Positions 58,086-64,000 of a stretch of DNA of 64,000 bases are shown in pieces. This DNA comes from Dermatemys mawii (lineage: Eukaryota > Chordata > Testudines > Dermatemydidae). The stretch lies in the NCBI GenBank assembly GCA_007922305.1, contig ML677351.1, positions 8,049,673 to 8,113,672 on the forward strand, written 5' to 3'. Both the position numbers and the translations under genes were made by a program. Position 1 is the stretch's first letter; each line of letters starts with the position of its first letter. The notes below the pieces were generated by a model, which saw nothing but the letters and a program-made list of their open reading frames with translations, made no database searches and had not been told where the DNA came from.

Positions 58086-59217
58086 TTTGTGTTTGATGTT
58101 ATCTCTTTCTGAAGTCATATAAGGCTGTGTAAAAGGAAGGTTAAGTGTCAAGATAAGCCTACAAACACAAGAACATTTAAAAAAATTCTGAAGTGGACCA
58201 TATGATCTTTCATACATACAGGCATCTATGTAATGAGGCGACATACCTTACATTTTTTTTTTAATTTTCTTGCAATTGTGAGTTTCATTTAAATAAAGGA
58301 GGAATTTGTGAATTTTAATTAGCCATTTTGAAGAAAAATCAAGAAATATACACACTATAATATGCTACATTATGTTGGCTTTAAAAAGAAGAGTAACCTA
58401 CCTACAATAAAAATTCACAAAAAAATTAAATGTAGTTTCACAGTCTTAGCTTATACATTTCAATTACTTACACTATCATTTCAGTGTTCTCAAAGAATTC
58501 ATTCTTTTAGGAAAGAAAACAAAGTGTATATTAATCACAAAAGTTTAATTCAGTTATATGTAAGCTTCAGGTATAAGCCAAGGTTAGTCGAGTATTCATC
58601 TCTGAATGCTATATTATTTGAGGATAATCATTAGTGCTAATCTGAATAGGTCCCCTTTTATAGAAAGGTGGAGGAACCTCTCTTTTGATTAGTGTCGATA
58701 TATAATTGAACTCTATGGAATATATTAAAAAAGCTAGGGTCAAAAGAACAACTCTGTGTTAGCAGCAGTCTATTTTAAACAGATCTGTTAATCTGGTTTT
58801 CTTTCCAGAGTGCAGAAGAAAACATCTAAAGAAAATATAACGGCATAGAACCTACATTAATACATATGTGATAAAGCACAGAAAACATTAGCAAAAGATC
58901 ATGTTATCTTCTCTAAAGTAATATTTAGATTAGGTCTCATTAGCATCACTTGTACTGAATGTATTTGAGGTTTGCCACATTTTTGACCAAATCCCAGTGG
59001 GCTAGTGACCTATTTCTTCCATGCTGACCATATAAAATATGGTCTGAGGCATTCTCTAGTTAGGGCGGTCTAATAAATAGTTTTGTTAATATGCCTTGGT
59101 CTGTTCAGTGCTTGAACACATAGTAGGGAGTTAACATGGCAGCTCACCCGACAATTATTAGAGAAAGTAATTGTCACGGCCTGTTTTGATTTGGGGATCT
59201 TCAAAATGTCTGACGAG
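58086..59217. other. AT-rich noncoding stretch
   Basis: Nothing is recognised. Confidence 0.5.
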
Positions 59218-59585
59218 CAGAGGTGAAAGTGGGCCAGTACAGCATACTGGTAAGAAGTGCCACCAGTACCTGCCCGTACACAGCCAACATTAAAGCACTG
59301 GTGCAGTAGCACTTTAACATCACTGTCCCATCACGGGCCACAGACGGGTGGGGTGGGGGGTAAAAGGAGCAGCTGCTTCAGAGGTAGCAATTTCAAAAGG
59401 ACTGGGGCTCCTGACCACTGCTGCTGCAGTAGCGGCCGGAGCCCCGGGCCCTTTAAATTGCCACCGGAGCCCTAGGAGGGGTAGTGTGGAAGGGCTGACT
59501 GGGGAAGGCTGATCTTCCAGCCCTACTCCTTCCACCTGAGGTCCTGCACCATACTGGTAAGTCTTTCATCTTATTTTCACCCTTG
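59218..59585. mobile_element. Non-autonomous hAT element with 8-bp target duplication
   Basis: The ends CAGAGGTGAAAGT and, reverse complemented, CAAGGGTGAAAAT are short inverted repeats. Flanks CTGACGAG (59,210-59,217) and CTGATGAG (59,586-59,593) agree at 7 of 8, the target length of hAT transposases. The GC-rich interior contains CCGGAGCCCCGGGCCC and TTTAAATTGCC, as in amniote copies I recall. It is 368 bp with no coding capacity. Confidence 0.88.
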
Positions 59586-59799
59586 CTGATGAGATTACTT
59601 TATTTAATGAGCTACATATAAGTATAGCCTCCTTAATAGGAGAAGTATTTTGTCCATGATAGTTTAGAACAAAGTTGTATATTTTTCCCTGGAGTCAGAC
59701 AACAGGACACAAAATGAATTTGTTCATGTTTCTTTTTCACACTTGAAATGTTACCTAATCAGTTCAGTGAGAACTAGCACATGCTCATGTGATACTTAA
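59586..59799. other. Noncoding spacer
   Basis: Nothing is recognised. Confidence 0.5.
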
Positions 59800-60279
59800 T
59801 GTCACAGGGTCCACGCCGGTCCTGTGTTCTGACTAGGCTCAGTAAAGGTCTTGACACCTTTCCTCAGTGCTTCACCAAAGTATCCTTTATTTACAGTGCT
59901 TGTATTTGTGGCATTAGTGTTATAAACTGTGCTCCCCCAAATCCCCCGACAGTTACCCCGCTGTCTTGGGCTCTGGGTCTCCAGGCCCCTGAGGCACTTT
60001 CCTAGCAGCGAGAAGCCAGTAATTCAGTCTCCTGTTCCCTGCCTGGCCTCCCCAACTGACCAAGAGTCAGGGTTTTTATAGCCCTCACAGCTCCCAGCCG
60101 CAGCTGTAGCCTTTTAGCTCAGCCTAGCTCTGTGAGCTAGCCCTCATTAGGGCTTCCAGCTGGGCCTCCTGCCAGCTACGGCCAGCCCCTGCCCCTGGGC
60201 CTCCTGCCAGCAAGCAGGGTTTAGCATGCAGAGGCAGGGCATTCTAGGGGGTTTTACCCCTTCCCGGCCAAACTTAACA
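59800..60279 (-). repeat. Candidate solo LTR or GC-rich repeat
   Basis: The block starts TGTCACAGGGTCCACGCC and ends GGCCAAACTTAACA, which would be TG...CA of an LTR about 480 bp long. ACTTAA occurs immediately before the start (59,794-59,799) and again at 60,272-60,277. That would imply an end six to eight bases earlier than CA, so the boundary is open. A 17-bp direct repeat, CTGGGCCTCCTGCCAGC, is at 60,160 and 60,195. There is no coding sequence. If it is an LTR, the minus strand is likely, because that strand starts TGTTAAGTTTGGCC. Confidence 0.45.
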
Positions 60280-63200
60280 ACAATTTTTATTTTTTTTAAA
60301 TGGTTTGTAAAGGTGTGGTTCTGTTTGACTAAATACAGAAAGACTTTTTTTTCAATAAAAAGGTTCTGATCCATGTGTTTGCACTACTAAATCACAGATC
60401 TTCACTAATCACACTTGTTTCAATTGTGGCCTTACCATGAGTGCCATGGATGGGGCAGTGTATTTTTGCATTATACTAAAAGTGCAGTAAACAAACTGTG
60501 ACTCTACAACTAGGCAGCTGCAAGTGAAACATACTCTGTGCTGGACTGGCACATAGTGCAGCATATATTCCCTCACATGCTGGTGTCACTGTGCTAAATG
60601 TTACTTTAGAGGAGGGGAGTGAAGAAAGGAGAAGCCAGGGCTGTGACCATTCTTCACTCCTTCCCACCCACTCCAATTCAGATGGATGTGGGGAGATGCA
60701 CTGTAGCAACAGGGGTGCTCTCCCTCACACACATTGTATGGGTAGCTGATATAGGGAAATAAGGGGATGAATTACACACCTTTATTCCTGCATGTGGGAG
60801 CACAGGCCATAATCTAGCTTCTTATATGTAAAGGAGTTTAAACATAAAAGTTGTTGAAAGAAACTAGATTTATTCTTAAAACCTATTATTCTGCATCATT
60901 CTAATTATGGAACTTGTGAACATTCTAACTGGACTTCATTTTTCTCTAAATGAAAAGTATAGAAAACATTCAAACTATCTTACTTTCACTTATAAGCAGA
61001 GCTGGCAGAGTAACTGATTCTTTTGTTCGCTAGTAGTTCCAAAAAAAAAAGAAAAAAAAATGTTTCAGGTTGAGCTGAATCCAAGAAAATACGAAAAATT
61101 TCAGCAATATATAAAAAATATCTATTTTGGGGAAAAAAAACATGTTTTGTTCATCCTGAAATGGATTTTTCAGGCATTTATGAAGGTGGGTAGGTATCAT
61201 TCTCACCCCCTGGCCCAATGACTATTTATTGTTATTCATGTGAAATTTAACGAAACAGCACTTAAGTGCATTTTGTAAATATATAGCAATTTGAAAAAAC
61301 AGACTCATCGTCACCAGTCTGCTCCAAATGGGAAACGGCCAGGCTCCAAAATACATTACCCCTTGGCAAAGAGACAAGAATATAATTGGGTTCCACTGAT
61401 TTTCAGTTGGACTTGTGCTCTTAAATCATGTAGGCACTTTGAAAAACTTCCCCATAAACACTACAGACTGGATTAACTTCCTAATGAAATCAATGGAATT
61501 GACTTTCATGGGCTTTAGATCAGTCTCTATGGGAACAGAAGTGTCATGGCTAAAGGGAAGTTAACATAGACAGCAAAACCATGACTTCTCACTATATTCA
61601 GTGCATGCTGTATCTTGACTGAAACAAACGTTCTAACACTACAGTCATCTGTGAGACCCACAGTTGAGTCTGTCAGCATTTGAACACAAGGTTCAAGGAA
61701 TATGCTAACCCTGCCTTTTCCAATAGCATCAGTTTGATACAACTTCTTAGTCTAAAGTTTAATCACACTGCTCAAAATAAATGTAGCATGATTTTGATGA
61801 TGGAAGGCTCAGTCTTTCTCCCATTGATGCCAGTGGCAGAAGTCCCAAAGAGAGCCAGAGCAGGCCCAGAAAGCTCAATTTAAGTAATATTTGACAGATT
61901 ATTTGTAGCTAAAATACCTTAATCTTAAACACAGGATTTTTTTTTTTTTACGCTGAGATGAACTGGCTCACAATATGGCAGAAGAATGTGTGAAAAGCAA
62001 AATCTAAACATTCATATTTAAAAATTGTAACAACCAATACTGAAACTAATTTTCACAAGATTTGTAGTGATTTCAAGCTTTGCCTGCTCTCATTTTTAAT
62101 GATGTATTAAAAATGAGGATTTGCCACAGATGATCATTGTAGCTAGCAAATTTGCACACTCTCATATATGATTTTTCCCCTTCTCTGTATCAATATTAAT
62201 CTACAAACTAATCAAAACCTTGTTTTTTTATCTTCCTTTGTAAGTATAGATGTGTCAACCTCAACAGTTCAGAACTGCATTAAAGCTTGGTTCAATTCCA
62301 TTTCTCACTAGAGTCCAAAAGCAATTCTGAGCTACCACTCTTCTCCACAACATTCCCTGCAAACTCTCTGCCTCAGGCTCACATATGCTATAAGGCCTGC
62401 AACTCCTCTCTTACTTTATTTACGACATTGAAAATAAGACCATGAAAATGGCTGCCTGGAATTTTCTGTGAGATTCCCTGTGTTCTTGTTTCAGATCCAA
62501 CCAGAGTCTGTCACTCACTTCTGAGTCGGGCTGTGGATACTGAGCTGCATTTCCCTGCCATGACCTCTCCCAGCCACCTCTGTACTGACATCAGGGAGAC
62601 TGTGTCTTCTCAGCTCTTAATGCTTCCTTGTGGGAGCCCAAGTAAATTGGAGTTGCAGAGGGAGGGGCAGGTAACTGCGGGGAAGGACTCATGAGGAGAC
62701 AGAATGAGGGAACAGATTCAGGGAGGGAGTGAACAGGAGCTCCTTTTGATCTCTCATCCTTCCATTTATCCATCCCCAAATTCCACAAGGTCACTCTCCA
62801 ATTTAATTTTGGAACAGTATTTCAATCCCTGGATAAACTGTATATACGGAAACAAGCAAACTGATATGTATCTGTACAACCAGTTAAGAATATATAAGTA
62901 TGTTCTAGCACATAAAAAAGTGGGACAAAAGCTCGTTACCTTTGATTACCAATAGTGCCAGTTTGATAGCCACTCTTCTATCTTGGGTTATGTTCCTGAG
63001 AAAGAGGCCCAAAGGATTGCCCCATTCCACATTAGGGAATGAGGGGAACCAGTAAGGCTTACTCTTCCTCACACCTCTTTAATATTTATCATTTCTTTGG
63101 GGTGGCCTGCTCTCCATCCCACTCAGAAACAATGGGACCAACAAAGATTTGCTTGTCTTTGTGCATTTAAGCCTCTTAAGCACTTAGGGGCAGCTATGCC

Positions 63201-64000
63201 ATGAAAGGAGGAAGGAACTTCTGGACATGCTCAAAAGACATGCAAAATGGAGTAGAAGCCATCGAGATCCTTCATAACCACAACTTGGACAGAGCAGAAA
63301 ACTGTAACTGTAAGAAGACAGGGTTGGTTGGACCGCCCCTGTGTGTTTCTGGGAGAGAACATTTTTGAACCACAAAAGATTTGGTTTAAAATTATTCTGA
63401 GTATGAGCAAAACTTTGGACCAGGGTCTTATTTTTTCCTGAGCTGTTATGCTGTTCCAATTTGTAAGATGTTTATTATCCAAGATATACTGAACTTTTAA
63501 CCTAATATTGTCTGCTCTTGATACGCTAAAAAACTAGCTCATTAAGATAAAGTACCGAAATGAAGCAATCATTATGGTGGTGCAGCTGTTAACAATACGT
63601 GGAGGTTAATCTTGCTTTTAAAGAAGAAGAATGCACACCTGTACTTTGGTACATATGCTTCTTTGTGAGCATGGAGACGTCTCCATTAGAATGCCCAAAC
63701 TTTCCTTTGGGCCAACTGAATTCTTTTTTGGCTTGTGCACCCTGAGAACACACACTTGAGCTTGAAAAATTTCCATCAGGTGGCTGTTTGAAGTGAAACG
63801 TGAATGTGAAGAACAAATAATTAATTTTATACACCTAATTTTCAGCTCTTTTCTTCTTTTCCCCAATTATAAACAAAAAACATGTAAAAATGATTCCAGT
63901 ATACTGGTGGCGGTGACATTAATTACACCTTTAAAATATGCAATTTTATTTTTGGGAATTTGTGTTTTGCTTCTTCTGTGTGTACCATCTGGCCCTTTTT
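60280..64000. other. AT-rich noncoding stretch to the window end
   Basis: No gene is seen. A palindromic repeat piece lies at 61,480-61,525 (AAATCAATGGAATTGAC, TTTCATGGGCTTTAGATCAG). A and T runs lie at 61,040-61,058 and 61,937-61,949. The short frames at 62,591-63,866 have no recognisable domain. Confidence 0.5.

Noticed and set aside
57769..58244. Overlapping open frames on both strands in a GC-rich block
   Set aside because: Frames open on both strands in GC-rich DNA are expected by chance. There is no domain, no splice context and no conservation evidence.
59794..60277. piggyBac element at TTAA sites
   Set aside because: TTAA occurs at both ends, but the termini TGTCACAG and CCAAAC are not inverted repeats and lack the CCC/GGG ends of piggyBac.
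1..64000. CRISPR arrays, bacterial operons or prophage
   Set aside because: There are no evenly spaced direct repeats with spacers, no ribosome-binding sites ahead of long frames, and all recognisable coding sequence is vertebrate retrotransposon.

Overview
The window is vertebrate nuclear DNA, AT-rich and without a recognisable host protein-coding exon. It is most likely from a non-avian reptile, with a turtle as the best guess. The reasons are a 5'-truncated CR1 LINE, two decayed Ty3/gypsy elements of the Gmr1-like type with SCAN-like gag, MIR/CORE-type SINE pieces, and many short terminal-inverted-repeat elements of kinds I know from turtle, crocodilian and bird genomes. Species and family names come from memory of these sequences, not from a database search.

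Layout. Positions 1-520 are a CpG island, probably the promoter or first exon of a gene that lies mostly outside the window. The next 63 kb read as intron or intergenic DNA. Positions 2.8-5.7 kb hold a MIR, a foldback Penelope-like fragment between 13-bp direct repeats, and a hAT-like element. Positions 7.8-12.4 kb hold a minus-strand gypsy element with both LTRs, PBS, PPT, gag, integrase and reverse transcriptase. Its integrase lies upstream of its reverse transcriptase, and it sits inside an older palindromic DNA element (12,416-12,645). Positions 15-28.7 kb hold scattered DNA-transposon relics, including a mariner-like MITE and a Tigger-like element with TA target sites. Positions 29.8-31.6 kb are a minus-strand CR1 with most of its RT region. 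Positions 31.8-34.1 kb are a plus-strand gypsy derivative in which gag is joined directly to the end of RNase H. Positions 36.7-60.3 kb hold further DNA elements (36.7, 37.1, 40.9, 44.8, 56.7, 57.0, 57.5 and 59.2 kb), SINE fragments, tRNA-like inverted pairs and a candidate solo LTR (59.8 kb). The rest is unannotated AT-rich DNA with a few microsatellites.

The coding material is retrotransposon-derived and broken by stops, frameshifts and deletions, so no active gene is proposed. The most informative signals are the integrase-first gypsy, the gag/RNase H deletion derivative, LTRs in two families that each carry a second copy of their own start near their end, the insertion nested in a terminal inverted repeat, and clear target-site duplications. 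I see no evidence for an undescribed host gene system.
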